A DNA stretch of 64,000 nt from Alteromonas australica (GTDB taxonomy: Bacteria > Pseudomonadota > Gammaproteobacteria > Enterobacterales > Alteromonadaceae). The notes under the pieces are model-generated. The model was given only the letters and a program-made list of their open reading frames with translations, had not been told where the DNA came from and made no database searches. Below are positions 37,342 to 46,635 of the stretch, in pieces. The stretch spans positions 186,001 to 250,000 of the forward strand of contig NZ_CP008849.1 in the NCBI RefSeq assembly GCF_000730385.1, written 5' to 3'. The position numbers and the translations under genes were made by a program. How positions within the stretch are numbered: position 1 is the stretch's first letter; every line of letters begins with the position of its first letter.

Positions 37342-38010
37342 ATGCTCACTTTACATCATTTAAATAATTCGCGCTCACAACGTATATTATGGCTACTGGA
37401 AGAACTTGGGGTAAGTTACCAGCTTGAACATTATCAACGAGACAGCACAACCAATTTGGCTCCAGACTCGCTTAGAGCGGTGCATCCCCTTGGCCGTTCA
37501 CCTGTGCTAAGTACGCCCGACGGCGCCATTGCCGAATCGGGTGCCATTGTTGAGTACCTCGTACGTCATTATGCGTCAGAGAGCTTTTGTTCACCGACTG
37601 AAGGCGAGGCACTGCAGCAGTATCTGTTCTGGTTGCATTTTGCCGAAGGCTCATTAATGCCGCCACTGGTGGCCAATCTGGTGTTGGAAAAAGCCAGGCA
37701 AAAAGGCGCAAAACCGTTTTTCATTAAACCAATTACGAACAAGCTGGTGGATGGAATTTTAAATGCCTATTACGGGCCAAATTTGGCACAAAGCTTACGC
37801 TATGTAGAGTCGTATCTTGCCAGTCACACATGGTTTGCTGGCGACGAGCCCACGGGGGCAGATGTGCAAATGATATTTCCGCTTGAATCACTCGTGGCCA
37901 GTGGAAAGGCAAAAGATTTCGCCGCCATACAAGGTTATGTGAAGCGAGTTCATGCCCGTCCCGCTTACCAACAAGCCTTAGCAAAAGGCGGTGAATACGC
38001 CTACGCCTAG
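37342..38010 (+). CDS. Glutathione S-transferase family protein
   Basis: Cytoplasmic GST-fold protein, 222 residues. The N-terminal thioredoxin-like domain (1-~80) has the start LTLHHLNNSRSQRILWLLEELG, cis-Pro in LGRSPVLSTPDG and the glutathione-binding GAIAESGAIVEYL. An all-helical C-domain follows with the capping motif GDEPTGADVQMIFPLE. The Ser in NNSRSQR is the likely activating residue. A GGGAGAGG ribosome site precedes the ATG. Substrate unknown; detoxification or stress defence is the usual role. Confidence 0.9.
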   Translation: MLTLHHLNNSRSQRILWLLEELGVSYQLEHYQRDSTTNLAPDSLRAVHPLGRSPVLSTPDGAIAESGAIVEYLVRHYASESFCSPTEGEALQQYLFWLHFAEGSLMPPLVANLVLEKARQKGAKPFFIKPITNKLVDGILNAYYGPNLAQSLRYVESYLASHTWFAGDEPTGADVQMIFPLESLVASGKAKDFAAIQGYVKRVHARPAYQQALAKGGEYAYA

Positions 38011-38041
38011 TTTTCGGCGCGCTTGTTGCAATTCTCTCGCA

Positions 38042-39910
38042 CTAGGCTTCGCGATTAACGTAGTCGCCAATAAGCTGCATAAAGGCGTCGCCATAGCGGG
38101 TGAGTTTAGTTTGCCCAACACCACTGACATCTAGCATGGTGTCTTTGGTGGTGGGAAGCTTAGAGGCCATGTCCACTAACGTGGCATCACTAAACACCAC
38201 GTAAGGGGGGACTTCATTTTCTTCCGCCAGTACTTTGCGCAAATGCTTGAGCCTCATAAAGAGGGTGCGATCATAATTACTCGGCGCTTGTTTGGCTTTT
38301 TTATCAGGCTTGAATTCTAACCTTGGCGTAGCAAGCTGAATGGCAATTTCGCCCTTCAAGACAGGCCGAGCTGCTTCGGTTAACCGTAGTGCCGCGTTGG
38401 CGGTAATATCCACCCGGATAAGGCCTTTGTGAATAAGTTGATTAATGATGTTATGCCAATAACTGTCGGACTTGTCTTTGCCTATACCATACGTGGAGAG
38501 CTGATGATGTCCCGCCTCTTGCAGACGTTTAAGCTGCTTTCCTCGCAATACATCAATAACATACTGAGTAGCCGCTTGCTGTTGTAAGCGCAGTACACAG
38601 GACAACACTTTTTGACTTATCACAGTGCCATCTATCATTTTAGGTGGGTCAAGACAGATATCGCAGTTGCCACAGGCGCTATCACTGAATTGTGAAAAAT
38701 AGTTCAGCAGTACTTGGCGGCGGCAAGTTTGTGCTTCAGAAAAGGCTTCCATGGCAGCAAATTTTTGCAACTCAATTTGGTTTCTGTCTTCCAGTTCACC
38801 TTGGCTTATCCACTGCTTGACCCGCGCAGCGTCTTTCTCATCAAATAAGAGTAAGGCTTCCGATTCGAGGCCGTCACGCCCCGCGCGACCGGTTTCTTGA
38901 TAATAGCTTTCTATACTTCGGGGAACATCATGATGCACGACGTAGCGCACGTTGGATTTGTTGATGCCCATGCCAAAGGCAACAGTTGCCACCACAATAT
39001 CAATTTTGTCGGTAAGGAATTGACGCTGAACAAACTCTCGTTCATCGGTATCTAGCCCAGCATGATAGGCAGCGCACCGGAAGCCCTGACGAAATAGCTT
39101 TGCATGTAAATCGTCAACTTTCGCCCGGCTATTACAGTAGATAATTCCACTGCCATCTTGTTGTTTTACATAAGCAACGACTTGCTCGAACGCCTTATAT
39201 TTCGACATGACGCGATAGCGAATATTGGGCCTGTCAAAGCTGCCCTTGTACACCAAAGGCGCGTCTAACTGAAGTTGGGTTAGAATATCTTGTTGTGTGG
39301 CTGCATCAGCAGTGGCTGTTAAGCCAATAACAGGAATATCTTTAAACCGTGACTTTATCTGCCCAAGCGCGCGATAGTCTTGTCTGAAATCGTGCCCCCA
39401 GTGCGACACACAATGCGCTTCATCTATCGCAAACAGAGAAATATCAGCGTGTTTTAAGGTTTGCTGGAAACCAAACTGAAGTAAGCGCTCTGGCGATACG
39501 TAGAGCAAATCTAATTTGCCGTTAATGAGTTTATCTGCAATGTCCGATTGGGTGTCGGTCGGTAGCGTTGAATTTAGGTATGCGGCGCTTACCCCAAGCG
39601 CGAGTAGTTGTTCCACCTGATCTTGCATTAATGAAATTAACGGTGACACCACGATGGTAGTGCCCTGCATCACTAACGCTGGAATTTGGTAACACAACGA
39701 CTTACCACCGCCAGTGGGTAGCAATACTAAGGCATCCCCCCCGTTACAAACGTGGTGGATAACATCACCCTGTCCCTCGCGAAAAGCGTCATAACCAAAC
39801 ACGTCTTTTAGCACGGTTTCAGGCGTAGCGGCGGGAGGTAACGGTGAGTCTTGTGTGGTGTTGGGGATTGCAGTTGTCATAGCGGGGGATTTTACGCCTT
39901 TTTCATCCAA
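38042..39910 (-). CDS. recQ: ATP-dependent DNA helicase RecQ
   Basis: 3'-5' DNA helicase for recombination and replication-fork repair, 622 residues. Superfamily 2 core: Walker A LPTGGGKSLCYQ, DEAH box AIDEAHCVSHWGHDFR, and motif VI QETGRAGRDG. The RecQ zinc site is in CRRQVLLNYFSQ...CGNCDIC, followed by winged-helix RQC and a C-terminal HRDC domain (~545-620). The first ~30 residues are variable, and an ATG at codon 11 is an alternative start. It converges with the GST gene (31-nt gap). Confidence 0.95.
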   Translation of the reverse strand: MDEKGVKSPAMTTAIPNTTQDSPLPPAATPETVLKDVFGYDAFREGQGDVIHHVCNGGDALVLLPTGGGKSLCYQIPALVMQGTTIVVSPLISLMQDQVEQLLALGVSAAYLNSTLPTDTQSDIADKLINGKLDLLYVSPERLLQFGFQQTLKHADISLFAIDEAHCVSHWGHDFRQDYRALGQIKSRFKDIPVIGLTATADAATQQDILTQLQLDAPLVYKGSFDRPNIRYRVMSKYKAFEQVVAYVKQQDGSGIIYCNSRAKVDDLHAKLFRQGFRCAAYHAGLDTDEREFVQRQFLTDKIDIVVATVAFGMGINKSNVRYVVHHDVPRSIESYYQETGRAGRDGLESEALLLFDEKDAARVKQWISQGELEDRNQIELQKFAAMEAFSEAQTCRRQVLLNYFSQFSDSACGNCDICLDPPKMIDGTVISQKVLSCVLRLQQQAATQYVIDVLRGKQLKRLQEAGHHQLSTYGIGKDKSDSYWHNIINQLIHKGLIRVDITANAALRLTEAARPVLKGEIAIQLATPRLEFKPDKKAKQAPSNYDRTLFMRLKHLRKVLAEENEVPPYVVFSDATLVDMASKLPTTKDTMLDVSGVGQTKLTRYGDAFMQLIGDYVNREA

Positions 39911-40044
39911 TCTTCACGGGAGAAACGTAAAAACTGGACTAAAATTCAGGATTAAAATATTCAAGTATCAATAGATAAAACAATTGGCTTGTGTGTATTG
40001 GGCTAATCTCGCTTGAGAGACGACATTAAGAAGAGGCGATTTAT

Positions 40045-40524
40045 ATGTCTGAGACACACACCCAATTAAACCCTTTGCGAGAGAAAATGATTACGCATGT
40101 AATCAGTTTGTTCCGTGATACAATGCCATTTAACCAGTTGTTGGGTTTAGACTTTATCCCACGAGGTCAGGGCGTAGAGTTACATCTAGCATGGCGTGAA
40201 GCATTAACTGGAAACCCCTTGCAAAAAATTCTTCACGGCGGTGTGACAGCAAGTTTATTAGATACCGTAGGCGGCATTACTGCCATTATTGAAACTATTC
40301 ATCAAACGCAAGATAGCGAGCTACTCAGCTTGCAAAAGCGGCTCGCAACAATGGGTACGGTAGATATGCGCGTGGACTACTTACGACCCGGAAGAGGCAC
40401 GCATTTTATTGCCACGGCGGCGGTTATTCGAAAAGGGAGTAAATTAGCCGTGTGCAGAATGGAGCTACACAACGAAGCGGGTGATCATATCGCATTTGGT
40501 ACGGGCACTTATATGTTGGGGTAG
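40045..40524 (+). CDS. PaaI/YigI-like hotdog thioesterase
   Basis: Acyl-CoA thioesterase-like protein, 159 residues, single hotdog fold. The family motif HGGVTASLLDTVGG is at about 72-85, with VDMRVDYLRPGRG following. The N-terminal helix resembles YigI. Cytoplasmic; it probably cleaves medium or aryl acyl-CoA. It is 26 nt before mgtE on the same strand and may share its promoter, though the functions are not obviously linked. Confidence 0.88.
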   Translation: MSETHTQLNPLREKMITHVISLFRDTMPFNQLLGLDFIPRGQGVELHLAWREALTGNPLQKILHGGVTASLLDTVGGITAIIETIHQTQDSELLSLQKRLATMGTVDMRVDYLRPGRGTHFIATAAVIRKGSKLAVCRMELHNEAGDHIAFGTGTYMLG

Positions 40525-40550
40525 TCATCTAAATTTTTTGGAGGTGCAGT

Positions 40551-41888
40551 GTGGCAGAACCCTTGCCAGATTTGATTGAAGAATTTGTCACCGACAGCAT
40601 GGGCGACGACCCAGCGGTTATTTTAACTGCACTAAGTAGCCAAGACACGGTTTATATTGCCTCACTTCTAGAGTCATTGCCGGTTGAGCGACGCCTCATT
40701 ATTTGGGAAGGCGTGCCACGGGATAAAAAGCTTTCCGTGCTGGTGGAGATGCGTAGTGACCCCCGAGAAATTCTGATTGATGCCACGGCGCATCACGAAT
40801 GGGCCTCTATTTTCTCCGACATTGACGCCGAAGACTTGCTTGAGCTTCTCGACTCATTACCCACAAAGCTGGTGGATTTAGCCTACCAAACGCTAGATAG
40901 CCAAGAAAGAAAGTACTTTCGCGAAGCTACTCAGTTCCCTGATTCGCAAGTGGGTCACTGGGTAAACCACGAACTACTGGTATTGCCAGCGAATGCAAAA
41001 GTGCGAGAGGGGTTAAGGCTTTTGCGTCGTGAATTGCCGCAACACTGTGACAGCATCTATTTGGTCAATCGCTCGGGCCAGTTTTCTGCGTTGGTCAAAG
41101 TGAACAAGCTGTTTGCAGCACAAGAACATACTTCACTCGTTCAGTTAGCAGAAGAAAGCGCTGCAATATTAGATGCTACAGAAGAGGTTTCTACCGCGTC
41201 TTTGCAAGTACAGCGCTCCGGTTTGTCTGCCCTTCCTGTTGTGGATGAGAACAGCAAGCTTATAGGGCGCTTGGATATTACCTCTGCCAGTGAATTGATT
41301 AATGAGTTTTATGAGCGCCAAGTGATGGCCTCGGCAGGTATGGATGAAGATGAAGATTTATTCTCGCCGGTGGCAAAAAGTGCTCGTAATCGTGCGCTTT
41401 GGTTGGGTATTAATTTGCTAACAGCATTTTTAGCTTCTTGGTTTATCGGCCTTTTCGAAGCCACGCTGCAACAGGTTGTGGCGTTAGCGGTGTTGATGCC
41501 AGTGGTGGCCAGCATGGGTGGTATTGCAGGTAGCCAAACCCTTACGCTGATTGTGCGAGGGCTGGCCTTAGGGCAAGTTACCAGTGCCAATATGCGCGCG
41601 CTCATGGTGAAAGAGTTAAAAGTGGGTGGAGTAAACGGCGTTATTTGGGCCCTTGTTATTGGGGTGGTGGCGTATTTTTGGTTTACCGATGTCTTGCTTG
41701 GTGTTGTGATTTGTCTAGCCATTTTATTCAATATAGTGGCGGCGGCACTGGCGGGGGTATTTGTGCCTGTGATTTTGGATAAGCTGAAAATAGACCCCGC
41801 CTTGTCAGGTTCAGTTATATTAACCACAGTCACAGACATCGTTGGCTTCGTGGCATTTCTCGGCTTAGGCTCACTCTTTTTACTGTAA
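40551..41888 (+). CDS. mgtE: Magnesium transporter MgtE
   Basis: Inner-membrane Mg2+ channel, 445 residues. An N-terminal helical MgtE_N domain (~20-125) is followed by two CBS repeats (~130-255; GLSALPVVDENSKLIGRLDI) and five C-terminal helices (~275-445), with the pore-lining segments MPVVASMGGIAGSQTLTLIVRGLALG and TTVTDIVGF. The N and CBS domains close the pore when Mg2+ is high. The start is GTG 40551, supported by a strong GGAGGTG at 40540-40546. Confidence 0.95.
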   Translation: MAEPLPDLIEEFVTDSMGDDPAVILTALSSQDTVYIASLLESLPVERRLIIWEGVPRDKKLSVLVEMRSDPREILIDATAHHEWASIFSDIDAEDLLELLDSLPTKLVDLAYQTLDSQERKYFREATQFPDSQVGHWVNHELLVLPANAKVREGLRLLRRELPQHCDSIYLVNRSGQFSALVKVNKLFAAQEHTSLVQLAEESAAILDATEEVSTASLQVQRSGLSALPVVDENSKLIGRLDITSASELINEFYERQVMASAGMDEDEDLFSPVAKSARNRALWLGINLLTAFLASWFIGLFEATLQQVVALAVLMPVVASMGGIAGSQTLTLIVRGLALGQVTSANMRALMVKELKVGGVNGVIWALVIGVVAYFWFTDVLLGVVICLAILFNIVAAALAGVFVPVILDKLKIDPALSGSVILTTVTDIVGFVAFLGLGSLFLL

Positions 41889-41907
41889 GTGTCTTATTGC
41901 TGCCTTT

Positions 41908-42876
41908 ATGGTGTCTTCGTTTTATTACTCGCTGGAGTTAGGCTTGTCTCAATCTGTTACTGCTACCTCTGCCGCTAAAGTCGGTGTTTTGTGTGCCATT
42001 GCTGCGTATTCTATGTGGGGTGTGGCGCCCTTGTATTTTAAACAGCTAGCGATGATCCCTGCGGCTGAAATATTGATGCACAGGGTAATTTGGTCGGCGT
42101 TACTGTTGTTCGTTTTAATTTTTGGATTAAAGCAATGGCCAAAGGTCTTTGCGGCCGTTAAAAATCGCAAAGTCATGCAGGTATTATTTGTAGCAGGCTT
42201 ATTATTAGGGGCAAATTGGTTGCTGTTTATCTGGGCTATTAATAACGACCACATCCTGGATGCCAGCTTAGGTTACTACATTAATCCCTTATTAAATGTG
42301 TTCTTGGGCCGCGTATTTTTAGGAGAACGCCTTAGGCGCTATCAAAAGCTGGCAGTAGGGCTTGCGGTTATTGGCGTTGCAGTACTGGTATTTTCCTATG
42401 GGTATTTGCCTTGGATTGCACTTGTGCTGGCGTTCAGTTTTAGTATTTATGGCTTATTACGAAAAAAGGTAGCGGTAGATTCATTACCCGGTTTGTTTAT
42501 TGAAACGTTAATGCTCTCGCCTTTTGCCCTCATTTATTGGGTTATGTTTGGCTCTGCATACAGTGACTTATTGAGTAATAGCATGTCATTAAATGTATTA
42601 CTGCTAGCCGCGGGTGTGGTTACCACGGCGCCCCTATTATGCTTTACGGCCGCGGCGCGCCGTATCATGTATTCAACACTGGGCTTTTTTCAATACATAG
42701 GACCTACGCTTATGTTTGTTCTAGCGGTAAGCTTGTATGAGGAACCTTTGGAAGAGTCGAGGCTAGTGACATTCGGCTTTGTCTGGTTGGCGTTAGCGGT
42801 GTTCAGTGTGGACTCTTTGATGGCTTATTCTCAGCAAAGAAAGGCCAGAAAATCCCTAGAAAGGTCAACCGGCTAA
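41908..42876 (+). CDS. rarD: EamA-family transporter RarD
   Basis: Inner-membrane drug/metabolite-superfamily transporter, up to 322 residues, with ten hydrophobic helices. RarD hallmarks: AAYSMWGVAPLYFKQL, ILMHRVIWSALLL, ANWLLFIWAIN and LGYYINPLLNVFLGRVFLGERL. The start is unsettled: ATG 41908 has no visible ribosome site, whereas TTG 41944 has TGGAG at 41933-41937 and would give MSQSVTATSAAK. Transport substrate unknown. Its 3' end overlaps the convergent double-receiver gene by 12 nt. Confidence 0.9.
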   Translation: MVSSFYYSLELGLSQSVTATSAAKVGVLCAIAAYSMWGVAPLYFKQLAMIPAAEILMHRVIWSALLLFVLIFGLKQWPKVFAAVKNRKVMQVLFVAGLLLGANWLLFIWAINNDHILDASLGYYINPLLNVFLGRVFLGERLRRYQKLAVGLAVIGVAVLVFSYGYLPWIALVLAFSFSIYGLLRKKVAVDSLPGLFIETLMLSPFALIYWVMFGSAYSDLLSNSMSLNVLLLAAGVVTTAPLLCFTAAARRIMYSTLGFFQYIGPTLMFVLAVSLYEEPLEESRLVTFGFVWLALAVFSVDSLMAYSQQRKARKSLERSTG

Positions 42877-44121
42877 CGGTGTGGTGTTATAGCTTATTTG
42901 ATTTCTGCCGTTATTTTTCGCGCAATACAGTTGTCTGTCGGCGGCACTAAGAAGCTCTTCAATACTTTGTGTGGTGTGATCAGCAATACCGATGCTACAG
43001 GTAACATTAACCGTAGCGTCGGTAACCAAAATGGCCTGCTTTTCTAATGTAACGCGAAAAGCATCGAGTTGATCTTTGGCGTAACGACCATCATGGTAAG
43101 GGAAGTACACACAAAATTCTTCGCCGCCAAAGCGCGCCACGATGTGTTCGCTAAAGGCATCTTCTAATAGCCGCCCCACTGTCTTTAATACACTGTCTCC
43201 TGCATCATGACCATAAGTGTCGTTGATACGCTTAAAGTGATCTAAGTCGATAAGCGCAAGGGCGTGACTATTAGACAATGTTTGATGTTTGACGGTGACT
43301 GTGTAAAAAAAGTGCCGCCTGTTCGGTAGCCCAGTGAGGTAATCTGTGTTCGCCGCCCGTCGAATGGCTTCTACGCTTTCAATGTATTCCACATTTTGCA
43401 TCACACGACACAAAAACTCTTCATGACAAAAAGGCAGACGTAAAAAATCGTTCGCGCCACTTTTTATAAAATGCGCCGACATGAGCATTCCCTGTCCTCC
43501 GGCAATCCCCATAATTGCCAGTTGCTCTTTTGAAAACGCCTTGCGTAGGCTGGAAACAAAATACGTGCCCGACATATCGGGTAATTGATTATCTGTAATC
43601 ACAAGACGAATATGTTGATGTTGCGACAACAAGCGCATGGCGTCATGGGCAGTGAGGCAATCATATACCACAAAGTTATGACGAATAAGTAGTGAGATCA
43701 TGTGCTTACGTTGCACACGATGGGTGCTGACAACGATCACGCCGGTAGATTTGTTTTTTTCTAACCGTGCCAGCAAACGGTTAAGATAGTCGTAGTTTTG
43801 CGCATTTTCTTTGGGAATGTAGTCTACGACATCTCTGGACAGCACCTTGTCGCGGGTACAGGTGTCGAGGTTTTCAGTGGTCACGATAGTCGGAATGTAA
43901 GCTTCAATGGTGAAATCTATGGCTTCACCTTGCTTGGCATCGGGCAGCACATAAGCCACAACAGCGCACAAAAATTGCTCTGGCACCCTATTGGCAAAGC
44001 GTACTTTCGCTTCGGTTAGTGAACTTGCACCCACCGGAATGAGGCCAGCCTTGCGAACAAGTTTTGAAACAATGTCTACGTTGGTGTGATTATTCTCTAT
44101 CACCAGCACATGTTGCTGCAT
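42865..44121 (-). CDS. Double-receiver GGDEF response regulator
   Basis: Cytoplasmic protein of 418 residues. Receiver-like domain 1 (~1-115) is degenerate: the phospho-acceptor position is Ala56 (VVAYVLPDA) and the acidic pair reads E9-N10. Receiver 2 (~125-245) keeps its aspartate (LVITDNQLPDMSG). The GGDEF domain (~255-415) has an active-type GGEEF motif (VARFGGEEFCVYFP) and no RxxD site. A PleD-like design is likely, in which receiver 2 is phosphorylated and receiver 1 serves as dimer adaptor. No histidine kinase gene is nearby. Confidence 0.9.
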   Translation of the reverse strand: MQQHVLVIENNHTNVDIVSKLVRKAGLIPVGASSLTEAKVRFANRVPEQFLCAVVAYVLPDAKQGEAIDFTIEAYIPTIVTTENLDTCTRDKVLSRDVVDYIPKENAQNYDYLNRLLARLEKNKSTGVIVVSTHRVQRKHMISLLIRHNFVVYDCLTAHDAMRLLSQHQHIRLVITDNQLPDMSGTYFVSSLRKAFSKEQLAIMGIAGGQGMLMSAHFIKSGANDFLRLPFCHEEFLCRVMQNVEYIESVEAIRRAANTDYLTGLPNRRHFFYTVTVKHQTLSNSHALALIDLDHFKRINDTYGHDAGDSVLKTVGRLLEDAFSEHIVARFGGEEFCVYFPYHDGRYAKDQLDAFRVTLEKQAILVTDATVNVTCSIGIADHTTQSIEELLSAADRQLYCAKNNGRNQISYNTTPLAG

Positions 44122-44158
44122 ATCACTCTACTTAATCGTAGGCTGCCTTGCCAAAGGG

Positions 44159-46330
44159 TTACGCTTGCTCCAACTTAGCGTATGCTAGCACCAACCATTT
44201 GGTACCAAATTCATCAAAATTTACTTGTACGCGTGCGTGCTCGCCGCTGCCTTCGTAATTTAATACAATACCTTCGCCAAACTTCCTATGCACAACTCGC
44301 TGACCCAGTTGAAACCCGGTATCTTCAAAGGAGGCATGTGATGTTGCTTGGCTAAATCGATTGTGAACGGGCCGCGAAATAGTGGTGCGTAAGCGAACTT
44401 CTTCTACACAGTCTGCAGGTATTTCCTTAATAAAGCGAGACGCCGTATGATATTTATCTTGGCCATACAAGCGGCGACTTTCTGCATAGGTAATATATAA
44501 CTTTTGCATAGCCCGTGTCATGCCCACATAACAGAGGCGACGCTCTTCTTCCATTCTGCCGGGTTCGTCGTTGGTCATTTGGCTGGGAAACATCCCTTCT
44601 TCTACACCGGCCATGAAAACAAGAGGAAACTCTAAGCCCTTTGCAGTATGTATCGTCATCATTTGGACTGCGTCTTGATCTTTATCGGCTTGTTGTTCGC
44701 CGGCTTCAAGTGACGCGTGGGCGAGAAAGGCGGAAAGGGGCGTCATTTCTTCCGCTTCTTCGGGCACAATAAACTGCTTACACGCCGTGACTAATTCTTC
44801 TAAGTTTTCTAATCTGGCTTGCGCTTTTTCGCCTCGCTCTGCTTGGTACATGGCATACAAGCCAGATTGACGTATAGCAACATCAGCTTGCTCTTCGAGA
44901 GGCGCTTCAGTGGTGGCCTGTTCTAGCTCGCTTATTAAGAGCGCAAAGCTTTGCATGGCATTTAACGCCCGCCCTTTTAACGCTTTTTCATTGATCAGCA
45001 ATTGGCTGGCTTGCCACATAGAGCAGTTGTGCGCACGAGCCGTTTCTCGCACTTGCGACAAGGTTTTTTCGCCAATACCACGACTTGGTGTATTCACAAC
45101 ACGCTCGAAGGCCGCGTCATCATGCGGGTGGTTGATCATACGTAAATAACCAAGCGCGTCTTTAATTTCTTGGCGTTCGAAGAATCGTAATCCCCCATAA
45201 ATACGGTAAGCGATGCCTTCGTGCAAGAGGGCTTCTTCGAGTACCCGCGACTGGGCGTTGTTACGGTATAAAATAGCGGTATCTTTTAATGCATTGCCTT
45301 GATGTAGCCAGTCTTTAATTTTAGAGACAATAAAGCGCGCTTCATCTAATTCATTAAAGCCGGCGTATACCGAGATAAGCTCGCCTTGACCGTCTTCAGT
45401 CCAAAGCTCTTTGCCCAACCGGCCGGTATTGTTATCAATGACTGTGTTAGCCGCTTTTAAGATATTGCCGGTGGAGCGGTAATTTTGCTCAAGACGAACC
45501 GTGGTTGGGTTGTCGAAATCTTTAAGGAAATGCTGAATATTGTCTACGTTAGCACCACGCCAGCCATAGATAGACTGGTCATCATCCCCCACAATCATAA
45601 TATTGTTGGTGTCGCCGCTGCACAACATGCGAAGCCATGCATATTGAATGTTATTGGTATCTTGAAATTCGTCTACCAATACTGCACGAAAACGGCGCTG
45701 ATAGTGGGCTAATACGTCTGGGTTCTTGGCCCAGAGCTCGTGCGCTCTTAATAATAATTCGGCAAAGTCGACAAGGCCTGAGCGGTCACAAGCATCTTGA
45801 TATGCGGCGTATATTTCGCGCATCTTCTTTTGAATGTGATCGCCATGGGTTTCAATATGTTGCGGACGTAAACCTTCGTCTTTATTGCCGTTGATGTACC
45901 ATTGCACTTGGCGAGGCGCCCAGTGTTTTTCGTCTAAATTCATGGCTTTTAAAATACGTTTAATAAGCCGATATTGATCGTCAGAATCAAGAATCTGGAA
46001 GTTTTCCGGCAAGCCTGCTTCTGCGTGGTGGGCACGAAGCAGCCGGTGGGCAAGGCCATGGAATGTGCCAATCCACATGTTGTGTAAGCTTCTACCCATT
46101 AACGATTCAATACGACCACGCATTTCTCTGGCCGCTTTATTGGTGAAGGTTACGGCTAATATGGAGAAGGGCGTGATGTTTTCGACTTCCATTAACCACG
46201 CTATACGATGCACCAAAACACGGGTTTTACCACTACCGGCGCCTGCCAGTACAAGGGCATTTGATAAGGGCGCAGCTACCGCTTCACGTTGTTTGTCGTT
46301 GAGCTCGTCAAGCAGTCTGGATACATCCAT
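44159..46330 (-). CDS. uvrD: DNA helicase II UvrD
   Basis: Superfamily 1A 3'-5' helicase for nucleotide-excision and mismatch repair, 723 residues, normal length. Walker A is AGAGSGKTRVL, motif II is VDEFQDTN, and motifs GDDDQSIYGWRGA, NYRSTGNIL, MTIHTAKGLEFPLV and YVGMTRA are all present. The C-terminal ~60 residues (GQRVVHRKFGEGIVLNYEG) form the RNA-polymerase-interacting Tudor-like fold of UvrD/PcrA. A LexA box lies 53 nt upstream. Confidence 0.97.
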   Translation of the reverse strand: MDVSRLLDELNDKQREAVAAPLSNALVLAGAGSGKTRVLVHRIAWLMEVENITPFSILAVTFTNKAAREMRGRIESLMGRSLHNMWIGTFHGLAHRLLRAHHAEAGLPENFQILDSDDQYRLIKRILKAMNLDEKHWAPRQVQWYINGNKDEGLRPQHIETHGDHIQKKMREIYAAYQDACDRSGLVDFAELLLRAHELWAKNPDVLAHYQRRFRAVLVDEFQDTNNIQYAWLRMLCSGDTNNIMIVGDDDQSIYGWRGANVDNIQHFLKDFDNPTTVRLEQNYRSTGNILKAANTVIDNNTGRLGKELWTEDGQGELISVYAGFNELDEARFIVSKIKDWLHQGNALKDTAILYRNNAQSRVLEEALLHEGIAYRIYGGLRFFERQEIKDALGYLRMINHPHDDAAFERVVNTPSRGIGEKTLSQVRETARAHNCSMWQASQLLINEKALKGRALNAMQSFALLISELEQATTEAPLEEQADVAIRQSGLYAMYQAERGEKAQARLENLEELVTACKQFIVPEEAEEMTPLSAFLAHASLEAGEQQADKDQDAVQMMTIHTAKGLEFPLVFMAGVEEGMFPSQMTNDEPGRMEEERRLCYVGMTRAMQKLYITYAESRRLYGQDKYHTASRFIKEIPADCVEEVRLRTTISRPVHNRFSQATSHASFEDTGFQLGQRVVHRKFGEGIVLNYEGSGEHARVQVNFDEFGTKWLVLAYAKLEQA

Positions 46331-46635
46331 AGTGTGATTTACCTAATTCGTTGCAATGAATAACCGCGGTATTATGCCAGCTGACTGTTAATTTATACAG
46401 TCCAGTTTTTCAACTCTCCCTTTTTCAATGCATAGTGAAAAGGCGCGGATGGCACTCGTTAGTTGCGTGTGGAATAACCTATAGCAAAGTTATTCGACAA
46501 ATTGATCGAATAATACGCTTGCTGGGTAACACTTGTGTACAGCTAGCCAGTAAACTCAGGTAAAATAACGATGAATACGGGTTACGTGTTTGCGTACTGC
46601 GGTATTAGGTTAGACACTTCTTATAGGAAACGCCA
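46331..46635. promoter_or_regulatory. uvrD-cysE divergent region with a second palindrome
   Basis: 305 nt between divergent genes. Besides the LexA box on the uvrD side, it holds a perfect inverted repeat TTATTCGA-N8-TCGAATAA (46490-46513), 122 nt before cysE, a possible operator of unknown regulator. No small gene seen. Confidence 0.45.
46383..46402. promoter_or_regulatory. LexA (SOS) box upstream of uvrD
   Basis: A perfect 6-bp palindrome with an 8-nt A+T spacer (GACTGT-N8-ACAGTC) matches the gammaproteobacterial LexA consensus CTGT-N8-ACAG exactly. It lies 53 nt before the uvrD ATG. On the uvrD strand it overlaps the -35 region of a candidate promoter whose -10 is CATAAT (about 46374-46379). 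uvrD is an SOS gene in E. coli, which supports the call. Confidence 0.85.

Noticed and set aside
41309..41839. Antisense open frame of 176 codons inside mgtE
   Set aside because: Overlaps conserved pore helices of mgtE, no ribosome site and no recognisable domain.
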